A program made the translations under genes and the position numbers. 8,642 bases of DNA, from the NCBI GenBank assembly GCA_946186215.1, contig CAMHMM010000068.1, positions 1-8,642 on the forward strand. Direction: 5' to 3'. This document shows, in pieces, positions 1 through 7,013 of the stretch (the stretch's first letter is position 1; every line of letters begins with the position of its first letter). The notes under the pieces were generated by a model. The model had not been told where the DNA came from. It did no database searches and saw only the letters and a list, made by a program, of their open reading frames with translations. Origin of the DNA: an uncultured Ruminococcus sp. (GTDB lineage: Bacteria; Bacillota; Clostridia; Oscillospirales; Ruminococcaceae).

Positions 1-321
1 GGCCTTTTGAGCCACATCCGCATCGGTCATAAAGCATTTGCATTCACAGCCATGCCTTGCAAGAGCGGCTTTGTTTATCCCTGCCGCCGCCATATTGGTA
101 TCGGTGACAAATGTACAGCCGTCGTTTATCGCTGCAAGCGCAAGCTTTACTGCATCCTGTGAAAAATATAGATTATCCGCATAGTCAAAGTCTGCGGTGG
201 TGTGTATCGCCCGCATTATCACGGGAAGCTGCTCCGGTGGAAATGTTCTGTCGCCCAGCTCCTGCCGTATTATCTCAAAGCTTCGTTTTTCTATCTCGTC
301 AGGTCTGAGAAATTCGGTCAT
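1..321 (-). CDS. cbiC: Cobalt-precorrin-8 methylmutase CbiC, N-terminal part (cut by window edge)
   Basis: I translated this by hand: 107 codons are present, from an ATG at 321-319 to the window edge, and the C-terminal half lies outside. CbiC moves the C-11 methyl group to C-12, converting cobalt-precorrin-8 to cobyrinate in the anaerobic pathway. The visible part has the family signature IHTTADFDYADN (residues 39-50). His40 in it matches the conserved catalytic His of CbiC/CobH. A VTDTNMAAAGINK segment follows at about residues 75-87 and is typical of the family. The start is supported by a very strong GAGGAGG at 326-332 and by an ATGA overlap (318-321) with the stop codon of cbiP, so translation is probably coupled. 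The gene is intact as far as visible. Family assignment is confident; only the end is unseen. Confidence 0.95.
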   Translation of the reverse strand, partial: MTEFLRPDEIEKRSFEIIRQELGDRTFPPEQLPVIMRAIHTTADFDYADNLYFSQDAVKLALAAINDGCTFVTDTNMAAAGINKAALARHGCECKCFMTDADVAQKA

Positions 322-1784
322 ATTCCCTCCTCGATGATCCTGTAGAGCATATCCGTGTCGGTGTTTTTTCTGAGAGAATCCGCCGCGGCATCCAGTGCTT
401 TGTCAAGATAAGCTGTTCTGTCAGTACCCTTTTCTTCAAGGCGAAGTCCCTTTCTTTCATACAGTGCAGACACAAGGGCTTGTGAAACGCCCTTTTCATC
501 AAATATACCGTGGATATAGCATCCTGCCGCATCTCCGATGATACTGCCGCCGATATCGGTAAGGGCGCTGTCATCATCTGTCTGCCCCATGTGTACCTCA
601 TAGCCGTGAAAGGCATATCCTGAAAGACAGGAGAAAAAACCGTCAAGCTTTTTGAAGCATCCGTTCACGCGGACAGTTTTTTTATCCGCTCCGAATGAAG
701 TCTCGGCATCAAATATACCCAGTCCCGCAGCAGTGCCGCCGCCCTCTGCGCCGTCAGTGTCGCGTATGACCTTTCCCATTATCTGGTAGCCGCCGCATAT
801 CCCGAATATGGGCACATTCAGCCTGCGGCAGCGCATTATCTGTTCAGCCATGCCGCTTTCACACATCCAGCGCATATCCGCCATTGTGCTTTTCGTGCCG
901 GGAATTATTATCATATCTGGTATCATTAGCTGGTCGGGCGCGGAAACGAATCTCACGCTCACGCCGCTGTATTGTGTGAATACATCTGTATCGGTGAAGT
1001 TTGATATCCTCGGCAGGCGGATAACGGCAATGTCTATCACTCCGGTGTTGCTTTGTTTGCTGAGCCTTTCGGAAAGACTGTCTTCATCATCGAGCCTGTT
1101 GGGGATAAAAGGGATCACTCCCAGCACAGGTCTGCCGCATTTTTTCTCGAGTATGTCTATCCCATCGCTGAAAAGGGATATATCACCTCTGAAACGGTTG
1201 ACATACATTCCCTTTACATAAGCCTGTTCATCCTTATCAAGCAGAGAGAGGGTGCCGTAGAGTTGTGCAAATATGCCGCCGCGGTCTATGTCTCCTGCAA
1301 GTATCACAGGGGAACCGGTCATTTTGGCGATACCCATATTGACGATATCGTTTTTTTTGAGATTGAGCTCTACCGGACTTCCTGCGCCCTCTATCACAAT
1401 ATATTCGTATTTATCCGCAAGCGAGCGGTAGGCCGCCATTATCTCAGGGATCAGTTCGGTCTTGTGTTTGAAATACTCGGCTGCACGCATATCAGCGCGT
1501 ACCTTTCCGTTTACGATCACCTGAGAGCCCTTGTCGGTCGTGGGTTTGAGCAGTATCGGGTTCATTTCGGCAGAGGGCTCTATGCCTGCGGCGAAGGCCT
1601 GCAGTGCCTGTGCCCGACCTATTTCACTGCCGTCGGGCGTTACATAGGAATTGAGTGCCATATTCTGGGATTTAAAGGGTGCGCAGGAATGGCCGTCCTG
1701 CTTCAACATCCTGCATATGGCGGCGGTGACATAGCTTTTACCCGCTCCGGACATCGTTCCCTGTATCATAATAGCCTTAGCCAT
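318..1784 (-). CDS. cbiP: Adenosylcobyric acid synthase CbiP/CobQ
   Basis: This 488-residue protein is of usual family length. CbiP/CobQ uses ATP and glutamine to amidate the b, d, e and g side chains of adenosylcobyrinate a,c-diamide. The N-terminal dethiobiotin-synthetase-like ATPase domain opens with the P-loop GTMSGAGKS (residues 9-17). It continues with FKSQNMALNSYVT (37-49), EIGRAQA (54-60) and IEGAGSPVELNL (131-142), which are hallmarks of CobQ rather than CbiA. The C-terminal class I glutamine amidotransferase domain has the nucleophile Cys330 in FGICGGYQIMG, the segment FHGYEVHMG (392-400), and His425 in CYIHGIF. The start is supported by AAAGGAG at 1792-1798, 7 nt upstream. The gene overlaps the cobD end by 8 nt and the cbiC start by 4 nt. 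It contains an A8 run (1351-1358) coding Lys-Lys, but the frame is open throughout. Confidence 0.97.
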   Translation of the reverse strand: MAKAIMIQGTMSGAGKSYVTAAICRMLKQDGHSCAPFKSQNMALNSYVTPDGSEIGRAQALQAFAAGIEPSAEMNPILLKPTTDKGSQVIVNGKVRADMRAAEYFKHKTELIPEIMAAYRSLADKYEYIVIEGAGSPVELNLKKNDIVNMGIAKMTGSPVILAGDIDRGGIFAQLYGTLSLLDKDEQAYVKGMYVNRFRGDISLFSDGIDILEKKCGRPVLGVIPFIPNRLDDEDSLSERLSKQSNTGVIDIAVIRLPRISNFTDTDVFTQYSGVSVRFVSAPDQLMIPDMIIIPGTKSTMADMRWMCESGMAEQIMRCRRLNVPIFGICGGYQIMGKVIRDTDGAEGGGTAAGLGIFDAETSFGADKKTVRVNGCFKKLDGFFSCLSGYAFHGYEVHMGQTDDDSALTDIGGSIIGDAAGCYIHGIFDEKGVSQALVSALYERKGLRLEEKGTDRTAYLDKALDAAADSLRKNTDTDMLYRIIEEGI

Positions 1785-2799
1785 GTATGCACTCCTTTAA
1801 TGCGCGTATCAGCCGCATATTTTCTTCATGTGTCCGCACGGCGATGCGGTAGTGTTTTTCGGAAAGAGTATCCCTGCAGCAGCGTATCATTATGCCGTGC
1901 TTTAAAAGTCTTTCATCGAGTCCCGCTTCTGCACGGAATAGTATGAAATTCGCATCGGATGGAAAATATGTGATCTCCAGATCATCAAGACAATGCTGCA
2001 TTTCTTCACGCAGCAGAGCTATCTCTGATGCTGTATCATTTATCATATAGGCGTGATCGGCTGCGGCGATGCCTGCTGCCTGTGCAGGTACGGAAACGCT
2101 CCAGCACTGCCCGTTTTCGCGTACTGCCGCTGCTGTATGTTCATTCCCGAAAAGGGCGTAGCCCAGCCGCAGTCCGGGTATGGCGAATATTTTGGTAAAT
2201 GCTTTAAGGCAGATACAGCTTTCTGTCATGATATTCTTTACAGCTGTTCTTTTTTCGGGCAGAACAAAGTCCATGAAGCATTCATCACACACAAGAGTTG
2301 TATTATTCGCTGTGCATTTTTCTGTGAGCTTTGCTTTCAGATCACGCGGAAATACTCTGCCTGTGGGATTGTTTGGATCACATATAAAAACGATATCCGT
2401 GTCCTGTTCTATAAAATCCAACAGGTCATCTTCGGGCATAAATCCCGTTTCCTCACGAAGGTGGTATTTGCATATCAGGCAGTTTGCTTCCTTCAGTGCT
2501 TTTTCATATTCGGTAAATGTTGGAGAGAGAAGCAGCGCTTTTTCAGGCTTTAGTGTATGCACGATGCGGTAGATAAGGTCGGCTGCGCCGTTGCCGCAGA
2601 CTATTTTTTTGGGGGCTTCTCCTTCATAACCGCTGATGCGCTGTACAAGCTCCGTGCAGTCGGGATCGGGGTAGCAGCTCCACATATCGGCGGATGCAAT
2701 GACTGCATCTTTTATAAAACTGTTTTCAAATGGGGATATATTAGCGGAAAAATCGAGGACAGTCTTATTTTTGTATATATTCCCGCCGTGAGTGTTCAT
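1777..2799 (-). CDS. cobD: L-threonine-O-3-phosphate decarboxylase CobD (PLP-dependent)
   Basis: This 340-residue protein belongs to the class I/II aminotransferase fold family. CobD decarboxylates threonine phosphate to (R)-1-amino-2-propanol phosphate, the linker later attached by CbiB. It begins with the HGGN segment typical of CobD (residues 4-7). Other fold landmarks are DFSANISP (16-23), CDPNNPTG (140-147), and the PLP-binding Lys203 in AFTKIFAIPGLRLGY. The presence of HGGN, and of CbiB immediately upstream, favours CobD over histidinol-phosphate aminotransferase, its closest relative. The start is supported by AGGAGG at 2806-2811, 6 nt upstream, and by the ATGA overlap with cbiB (2796-2799). 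The last 8 nt overlap the cbiP start. The threonine kinase that supplies its substrate is not in this window. Confidence 0.94.
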   Translation of the reverse strand: MNTHGGNIYKNKTVLDFSANISPFENSFIKDAVIASADMWSCYPDPDCTELVQRISGYEGEAPKKIVCGNGAADLIYRIVHTLKPEKALLLSPTFTEYEKALKEANCLICKYHLREETGFMPEDDLLDFIEQDTDIVFICDPNNPTGRVFPRDLKAKLTEKCTANNTTLVCDECFMDFVLPEKRTAVKNIMTESCICLKAFTKIFAIPGLRLGYALFGNEHTAAAVRENGQCWSVSVPAQAAGIAAADHAYMINDTASEIALLREEMQHCLDDLEITYFPSDANFILFRAEAGLDERLLKHGIMIRCCRDTLSEKHYRIAVRTHEENMRLIRALKECIHG

Positions 2800-3752
2800 A
2801 GCAGCCCTCCTATGAATGCTCTTATTATGCAGCCGGGTATCAGCATGAGAAATGATGTGAGGTACATGAGCCTGTTTGCCCTTTTTATGTCGTCAGCCTC
2901 GATCTCGCGGTCATCATCGCCGATATACGGCTTTTGTACCAGCTTTCCCGAATAGACAGCATCTCCCGCAAGGCGTATGTGCAATGCTCCTGCACATACG
3001 GATTCAGTCTGTGCGGAATTGGGGCTTGCGTGCTTGCGGCGGTCGCGCTTCCAGATGCGAAATGCGTTTTTACCGTCAAGGTTCAGCAAGAAAGCGGACA
3101 ATATCATAAATAATGCAGTGAGCCTTGATGGAATGAAATTCATTACATCATCAAAGTGTGCGGCAAAGCGGCCGAGATCGATGTATTTTTCATTCTTGTA
3201 GCCGATCATGGAGTCCATAGTATTGACCGTTTTATAGAGCATACCGCCTGCCGCTCCGAACAAAGCCATATAGAACAATGGTGCTGTCACGCCGTCAGAG
3301 GTGTTTTCCGCCACAGTTTCCACCGCCGCACGGATGATGCCCTTTTCATCGAGAACAGATGTGTCGCGTCCGACTATCATTGAAACTGCTTTTCGCGCGC
3401 TCTCTGTGTCGCACTTTTCTGCCGCGGTGTAAACCTTCATGCTTTCATTCCGCAGACAGCGTGCCGCCAACATATAGCAGGTAAGTATCGTTTCGGCTAT
3501 GATCCCCGCGATAAGATGTATCTTGTAGCAGATGAGAAGTATAATAACAGCTGCCGAAACCGTTATCAGCGGTACGGCAAGTGCCAGAACGGTACCGCTT
3601 TTTCTGAGGTCGACGGCCTTCCGTGCCTTCTTTTCCGCATAGGCGATAAGACTGCCCACAGCTCGTATCGGGTGCGGGATATTATACGGGTCTCCCACGA
3701 TGCAGTCGAGAATAAACCCCGCCGCCAGTGGTATTGCTGTGATCAGATTCAT
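2796..3752 (-). CDS. cbiB: Adenosylcobinamide-phosphate synthase CbiB (integral membrane)
   Basis: This 318-residue membrane protein is of normal CbiB length. CbiB joins aminopropanol (phosphate) to adenosylcobyric acid, giving adenosylcobinamide (phosphate). Family motifs are in order: GDPYNIPHPIRAVG (residues 20-33), ETVAENTSDG (145-154), NTMDSMIGYKNEKY (177-190) and HASPNSAQTES (241-251). Hydrophobic stretches near residues 1-19, 53-76, 78-97, 156-172, 210-224 and 295-317 are consistent with several membrane spans. The start ATG shares ATGA with the cobC stop (3749-3752). No clear Shine-Dalgarno sequence lies upstream, so initiation probably depends on coupling to cobC translation. CobD, which makes its substrate, follows with another ATGA overlap. 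In aerobic-pathway naming this protein is called CobD, which should not be confused with the decarboxylase next door. Confidence 0.96.
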   Translation of the reverse strand: MNLITAIPLAAGFILDCIVGDPYNIPHPIRAVGSLIAYAEKKARKAVDLRKSGTVLALAVPLITVSAAVIILLICYKIHLIAGIIAETILTCYMLAARCLRNESMKVYTAAEKCDTESARKAVSMIVGRDTSVLDEKGIIRAAVETVAENTSDGVTAPLFYMALFGAAGGMLYKTVNTMDSMIGYKNEKYIDLGRFAAHFDDVMNFIPSRLTALFMILSAFLLNLDGKNAFRIWKRDRRKHASPNSAQTESVCAGALHIRLAGDAVYSGKLVQKPYIGDDDREIEADDIKRANRLMYLTSFLMLIPGCIIRAFIGGLL

Positions 3753-4306
3753 ATCGTTTCAATTATGGTGATAATGCCGTTTTCATAGCTGCATGCATAT
3801 CCGCAGCCGTTTTCTGCGGCATAGCTGAAATAATCCTTGTGAGGAACGGCAAAGCGTTCAAGTATGGCCATTATATTCCCGCTGTGAACTACGAATGAGA
3901 TGTTTTCATAATTTTCAAGCCCGCTCATTATTCTGATAAATGCGCCGCATATCCTGTCTTTGTAATCAGTAGGAGCTTCACCGTTCGGAAAGGGCAGGGT
4001 GCCGCCGCTGTCTATCCATTTCTGATAGTATTCATCGCCGTTGAGTTCGTTGTAGTTCTTTCCCTCAAAATCGCCGAAATCACATTCTGTAAGAGCATTA
4101 TCGGTGATCATCATTTTATCGGGATAAATTATTCCGGCAGTTTCCACACATCGCTTCATCTGACTGCACACAACGATATCGCAGTCGGGATAGGGCTTAT
4201 CCAGACAGCTCCTGCCGTATTCGCTGAGGCTCTCATCGGTGCGGCTGATGTATCTTTTTTCTGCGTTTGACGGTGTTTGTCCGTGCCTTATAAAATTGAT
4301 TCTCAT
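3749..4306 (-). CDS. cobC: Histidine phosphatase, probable alpha-ribazole-5'-phosphate phosphatase CobC
   Basis: This 185-residue member of the histidine phosphatase (phosphoglycerate mutase-like) superfamily probably removes the phosphate from alpha-ribazole-5'-phosphate or from adenosylcobalamin-5'-phosphate, late in nucleotide loop assembly. The sequence has the catalytic RHG motif (Arg7-His8-Gly9), a basic contact in CSQMKRCVETA (Arg52), LTECDFGDFEGK with Glu74, and the second catalytic His141 in VVHSGN. The superfamily is broad and the motif set alone does not fix the substrate. The assignment as CobC rests on the position between CobU/CobS and CbiB in the same message. The start is supported by AAAGGAG at 4312-4318, 5 nt upstream, and by an ATGA overlap with the preceding gene. 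It ends in an ATGA overlap with cbiB. Confidence 0.88.
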   Translation of the reverse strand: MRINFIRHGQTPSNAEKRYISRTDESLSEYGRSCLDKPYPDCDIVVCSQMKRCVETAGIIYPDKMMITDNALTECDFGDFEGKNYNELNGDEYYQKWIDSGGTLPFPNGEAPTDYKDRICGAFIRIMSGLENYENISFVVHSGNIMAILERFAVPHKDYFSYAAENGCGYACSYENGIITIIETI

Positions 4307-4677
4307 AGTGTCTCCTTTATTGTCTGAGGAATACCGCAGGTGATCCTTATCACCTTATCTGCTCTTTCGGCTAATATGCAGCCTGCCATTCCCACCTGTT
4401 CACGCCATATGCGTTCTTCCTTTTTAATGGGGATTATCCCGCAGCCAATCTCGTCCATTATCACGATATCGGCATCAAGCTTTTTGGCAGTTTCGATAGG
4501 ATCGGCGTTGTCTTTTATCTGCCTGCGGATAAACAGATGATATTCCGAGATGCACCCGATCTTATCAGGCAGTACTGCGATCTCCCCGCCGCGGATCATA
4601 CTATTTTCGGATAGTCCGTACTGCTTTTTTACATATTCGGTTTTGCCCTGATATGCTCCGCCTGTAATTAGTATCAT
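4303..4677 (-). CDS. Short CobU-family protein (adenosylcobinamide kinase-like), 124 residues
   Basis: This is a second CobU-family protein, about 50 residues shorter than the usual 170-180. It starts with an intact P-loop, GGAYQGKT (residues 6-13, Lys12, Thr13). It ends with recognisable CobU C-terminal features: IVIMDEIGCGIIP (71-83), the RIWRE block (89-93) where CobU has a conserved Arg/Asp region, an AERADKV segment and CGIPQTIK (114-121). The middle of CobU, including the RHR-type segment with the guanylylated His, is missing or replaced. A different His47 sits in SEYHLFIRR. By homology it may phosphorylate adenosylcobinamide; guanylyltransferase activity is doubtful. Automated annotation would probably call it bifunctional CobU. 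It starts 1 nt after the cobS stop, with GGAG about 8 nt upstream, and overlaps cobC by ATGA. A kinase-only or regulatory role is inference. Confidence 0.8.
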   Translation of the reverse strand: MILITGGAYQGKTEYVKKQYGLSENSMIRGGEIAVLPDKIGCISEYHLFIRRQIKDNADPIETAKKLDADIVIMDEIGCGIIPIKKEERIWREQVGMAGCILAERADKVIRITCGIPQTIKETL

Positions 4678-4678
4678 A

Positions 4679-5455
4679 TTATACTCCGATCATATTGATA
4701 TGGTCTGAAAGTATTGCCGCCCCAAGACATATGATCTCGCAAAGCTGCAAAGCCCAGCCCAGCACATCGCCTGTGATCCCGCCGAATTCCCTTTTTGCTT
4801 TTCTGGCACACAAAGTATATGTAAGAACTGCTGCAATAGTGCAGATGATGCCTGTTAATGGCTGTATATATATCATTGCGCCTGCACTCACGATCAGGAA
4901 AAAAGCGTCCATCCCTATGGTGATATTCCTGTGTGCAGGCTTTACAAAGCTTTGAAGTGCGCCTTCCTTTCGCGCGTTTCTGCAGATTACCGCAGATATC
5001 CCGCTGAGGCTTCTTGAAGTGATATACAAAAGTGCTGCGAGTATGATCATATCCATACCGTAATAATATAGCTTTTCAAAAAGTGCGAACTGCACAAGCA
5101 GGTATATTCCCGCCCACATGACAGCAAAGGAGCCGATATGCGGATCTGAGAGTATGGAAAGCTTTTTCTCCTTGTCGCCGAATGAGTTCAGTGCGTCTGT
5201 TACATCACAAAAACCATCAAAGTGTATACCGCCGCTGACTGCTATCGGCAGTATCACAGCTACTGCGGCAAATATCATACTGCCAAGTCCCGCAGCCGAA
5301 CACGCAAGATACCACAGACACAGCAGCAGTCCCGTTACTGCCCCCACGAGAGGAAAAAATCCAAGAGAATATCTGCGGTTTTCTTCTTTCCATTCAGGAG
5401 AGGGAACGGGTATACGCGAATACATCGCAAAGGCGGAAAGCAGCGATCTCAGCAT
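4679..5455 (-). CDS. cobS: Adenosylcobinamide-GDP ribazoletransferase (cobalamin synthase) CobS
   Basis: This 258-residue integral membrane protein condenses adenosylcobinamide-GDP with alpha-ribazole (or its phosphate) to form the nucleotide loop of cobalamin (phosphate). The N-terminus MLRSLLSAFAMYSRIPVP matches the typical CobS start. The acidic metal-binding motif is GGIHFDGFCDVTDAL (residues 75-89), with His78, Asp80, Asp84 and Asp87. It is followed by the DPHIGSFAV segment. Several hydrophobic spans cover much of the rest, and FGGITGDVLG near the C-terminus is also typical. I chose the ATG at 5455-5453 over an upstream in-frame ATG at 5497. It has AAAGGAG 7 nt upstream, fits the family N-terminus, and overlaps cobU by only 7 nt instead of 49. 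The next gene begins 1 nt after the stop. Confidence 0.95.
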   Translation of the reverse strand: MLRSLLSAFAMYSRIPVPSPEWKEENRRYSLGFFPLVGAVTGLLLCLWYLACSAAGLGSMIFAAVAVILPIAVSGGIHFDGFCDVTDALNSFGDKEKKLSILSDPHIGSFAVMWAGIYLLVQFALFEKLYYYGMDMIILAALLYITSRSLSGISAVICRNARKEGALQSFVKPAHRNITIGMDAFFLIVSAGAMIYIQPLTGIICTIAAVLTYTLCARKAKREFGGITGDVLGWALQLCEIICLGAAILSDHINMIGV

Positions 5456-5967
5456 ATTCTTTCTCCTTTCAGCGTGACGGGTATCCCATATACACATTCG
5501 GTGACATTGTCGGCAATTTCCGCAAGAAGTGAATTGAGTCTGCCCATATTTTCGATATAACTCATAGTTTCGGGAGAATATGTGATCCCGTCCGCGCCCA
5601 CCTGTGAGGTCACGACAACAAGGTGTCCGGTCTGTACGGCAAGGTGTGATATGCCCTTCATTATCTTCCCTGTCACATCATCAGCAGGTGTTTCGGAAAA
5701 CATTTCGTTTGCCAGAAGATTTGCGATGCATTCCAGCAGTATTCCGTCACAGCGGGGAACAGCAAGTGTTTCCAGATCAGTGTACCTTTCCACCGTGGTA
5801 AAGCCTTTGTTTTCACGCAGGCGGCGGTGGCGCTCTATGGTGCGGTAGGCTTCTTCGCCGAAGGGCTGCATCGTGGCAAGATATATCTTGCTGTCTGCTG
5901 TTTTAAGCAGACTTTCAGCATATCGGGAGCGGCCGCATTTTGAGCCGCCTGTTACAAGTGATATCAT
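5449..5967 (-). CDS. cobU: Adenosylcobinamide kinase / adenosylcobinamide-phosphate guanylyltransferase CobU, altered P-loop
   Basis: This 172-residue protein has normal CobU length. CobU phosphorylates adenosylcobinamide and then transfers GMP to it through a guanylylated His. Family landmarks are the N-terminal TGGSKCGRS (residues 6-14), IERHRRLR with His47 (the conserved guanylylated His, called His46 in Salmonella CobU), GILLECIANLLANE (75-88), the VTSQVGADG segment (119-127), GRLN (142-145) and YGIPVTLKG (160-168). Two positions are unusual. The P-loop Lys is Arg13 (codon CGC, 5931-5929), and the usual Asn-Glu pair of VTNE is Ser121-Gln122. Kinase activity is therefore uncertain, while the guanylyltransferase His is kept. 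The start overlaps the cobT stop by ATGA, with AGGGA about 10 nt upstream. The end overlaps cobS by 7 nt. The reading frame is intact, so this does not look like a pseudogene. Confidence 0.9.
   Translation of the reverse strand: MISLVTGGSKCGRSRYAESLLKTADSKIYLATMQPFGEEAYRTIERHRRLRENKGFTTVERYTDLETLAVPRCDGILLECIANLLANEMFSETPADDVTGKIMKGISHLAVQTGHLVVVTSQVGADGITYSPETMSYIENMGRLNSLLAEIADNVTECVYGIPVTLKGERIC
5463..5469 (-). promoter_or_regulatory. Ribosome binding site that fixes the cobS start
   Basis: The minus strand reads AAAGGAG here, 7 nt before the ATG at 5455-5453. It lies inside the 3' end of cobU. It supports the 258-residue form of CobS rather than a form starting 14 codons earlier at 5497. 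Confidence 0.8.
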
Positions 5968-7013
5968 GATGAAAAGTCCCTGTACTGCTCGAGGTCTATT
6001 TCCCCGAAGGTGTGAGATGAATCATAAACCGAAAGAGCCGCGCGCAGAAGCGGTATGAGCATTACAGCCCCAGTGCCTTCACCAAGCCTCAGATTTGCAT
6101 CTATCACGGGGGAGAGCCCTATCATATCAAGAAGCCCTTTTGAAGCAGGTTCATCGGAGCAATGGCTGGCAAGCATATATCCTGCTGTTTTTTCTTCCAT
6201 CCGATATGCAGCAGCAGCTGCTGCTGCGGAAATCACTCCGTCGATCACAACGGGTATATGATATATCGCGCCGCCCAGGAAAAGCCCTGTCATTGCCGCG
6301 ATCTCCAGACCGCTCACCTTACGCAGGATATCGAATGCATCGTTTCTATCAGGGGAGTTTATCTCTATTGCTTTGCGTACAGCAGCGAGCTTTCTTGCAA
6401 GTCCTTCATCGGAAAGGCCTGCTCCACGCCCTGTGAGGTATGCGGGATCTGTGTCAAGCATCACGCTTGCCATAGCTGCGGCTGCGGTAGTGTTCCCGAT
6501 ACCCATTTCGCCCGATACGATGATATCCGTGCTGTCTTTGAGCTCCATTACCGTATCTATTCCCGCTTTTATCGCTGCCTTGCACTGTTCGTGCGTCATT
6601 GCAGCGCCTGTGGTCATATCTGCAGTTCCGTAAGAAATCTTTTTATTTATCAGCTTATCTGAATCCACATCAGAGGCTATGCCCACATCAACTGCGACAA
6701 CATCCACGCCAAGATTTTTTGCCATGGCGTTTATGTTCGAGCGTCCTTCTGCGATATCCTTTGCGCATTTAGCGGTAACTGAGCTGTCACACTGGGTCAC
6801 ACCTCTTGCCACAACACCGTGGTCGCCGCACATTATAACCGCTGTACATCTTGAAAGAGATATCTCTGCACTGCCCTTCATACCGGCTATGGAAGATATC
6901 ATATCCTCAAATCTGCCCAGAGAGCGCAGAGGCTTGGCAATGCTGTTCCAGCGCATAACGGCAATGTGTTCCGCATTTTTATCCGTTTCGGTGATCAGCC
7001 TTATCCTGTCCAT
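5964..7013 (-). CDS. cobT: Nicotinate-nucleotide--dimethylbenzimidazole phosphoribosyltransferase CobT
   Basis: CobT activates the lower-ligand base by moving phosphoribose from nicotinate mononucleotide onto it, giving alpha-ribazole phosphate (or an analogue) for CobS. The 349 residues from the chosen start match the family length of about 350. Landmarks are KPLRSLGRFE (residues 27-36), CGDHGVV (62-68), GEMGIGNTT (168-176), GRGAGLSDEG (195-204) and LRLGEGTGA with the catalytic Glu312 (Glu317 in Salmonella). Arg30 replaces the Gly of the usual KPxGSLG. I chose the ATG at 7013 on family length; it overlaps the cbiA end by 35 nt and has only a weak ribosome binding site. An ATG at 7025 would add four residues. 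The open frame runs back to 7112, but the extra sequence does not look like CobT. The stop overlaps cobU by ATGA. Confidence 0.93.
   Translation of the reverse strand: MDRIRLITETDKNAEHIAVMRWNSIAKPLRSLGRFEDMISSIAGMKGSAEISLSRCTAVIMCGDHGVVARGVTQCDSSVTAKCAKDIAEGRSNINAMAKNLGVDVVAVDVGIASDVDSDKLINKKISYGTADMTTGAAMTHEQCKAAIKAGIDTVMELKDSTDIIVSGEMGIGNTTAAAAMASVMLDTDPAYLTGRGAGLSDEGLARKLAAVRKAIEINSPDRNDAFDILRKVSGLEIAAMTGLFLGGAIYHIPVVIDGVISAAAAAAAYRMEEKTAGYMLASHCSDEPASKGLLDMIGLSPVIDANLRLGEGTGAVMLIPLLRAALSVYDSSHTFGEIDLEQYRDFSS
6208..6227. repeat. Perfect 20-nt palindrome of GCA/GCT triplets inside cobT
   Basis: The sequence is (GCA)3(GCT)3GC and equals its own reverse complement, with the centre between 6217 and 6218. 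On the coding strand it forms most of a run of seven alanine codons in CobT, after the DGVIS segment (residues 258-262). It could pair as a hairpin without a loop or as a cruciform. A coding explanation (alanine-rich helix) is sufficient, and there is no T-run to suggest a terminator. Confidence 0.9.

Noticed and set aside
299..646. A 115-codon minus-strand frame inside the 3' part of cbiP
   Set aside because: It is a different frame of the cbiP glutaminase domain, runs across the cbiP/cbiC junction, and has no recognisable protein features.
1351..1358. A8 run in the cbiP message, considered as a slippage or programmed frameshift site
   Set aside because: It encodes the Lys-Lys of a continuous conserved frame. 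No in-frame disruption and no alternative product of interest follows.
1053..1946. A 297-codon open frame on the plus strand
   Set aside because: It lies antisense to cbiP and the end of cobD, both of which have clear family motifs. Its product resembles no family I know, it has no convincing ribosome binding site, and long antisense frames are common opposite such genes.
4303..4677. Short CobU-like gene as a truncated pseudogene of cobU
   Set aside because: It has both CobU ends, an intact P-loop, an open frame, a usable ribosome binding site and tight coupling on both sides, which argues for a maintained gene.
5456..5497. Upstream ATG at 5497 giving a 272-residue CobS
   Set aside because: The extra residues (MCIWDTRHAERRKN) do not look like CobS, would overlap cobU by 49 nt, and the ATG at 5455 has an excellent ribosome binding site.
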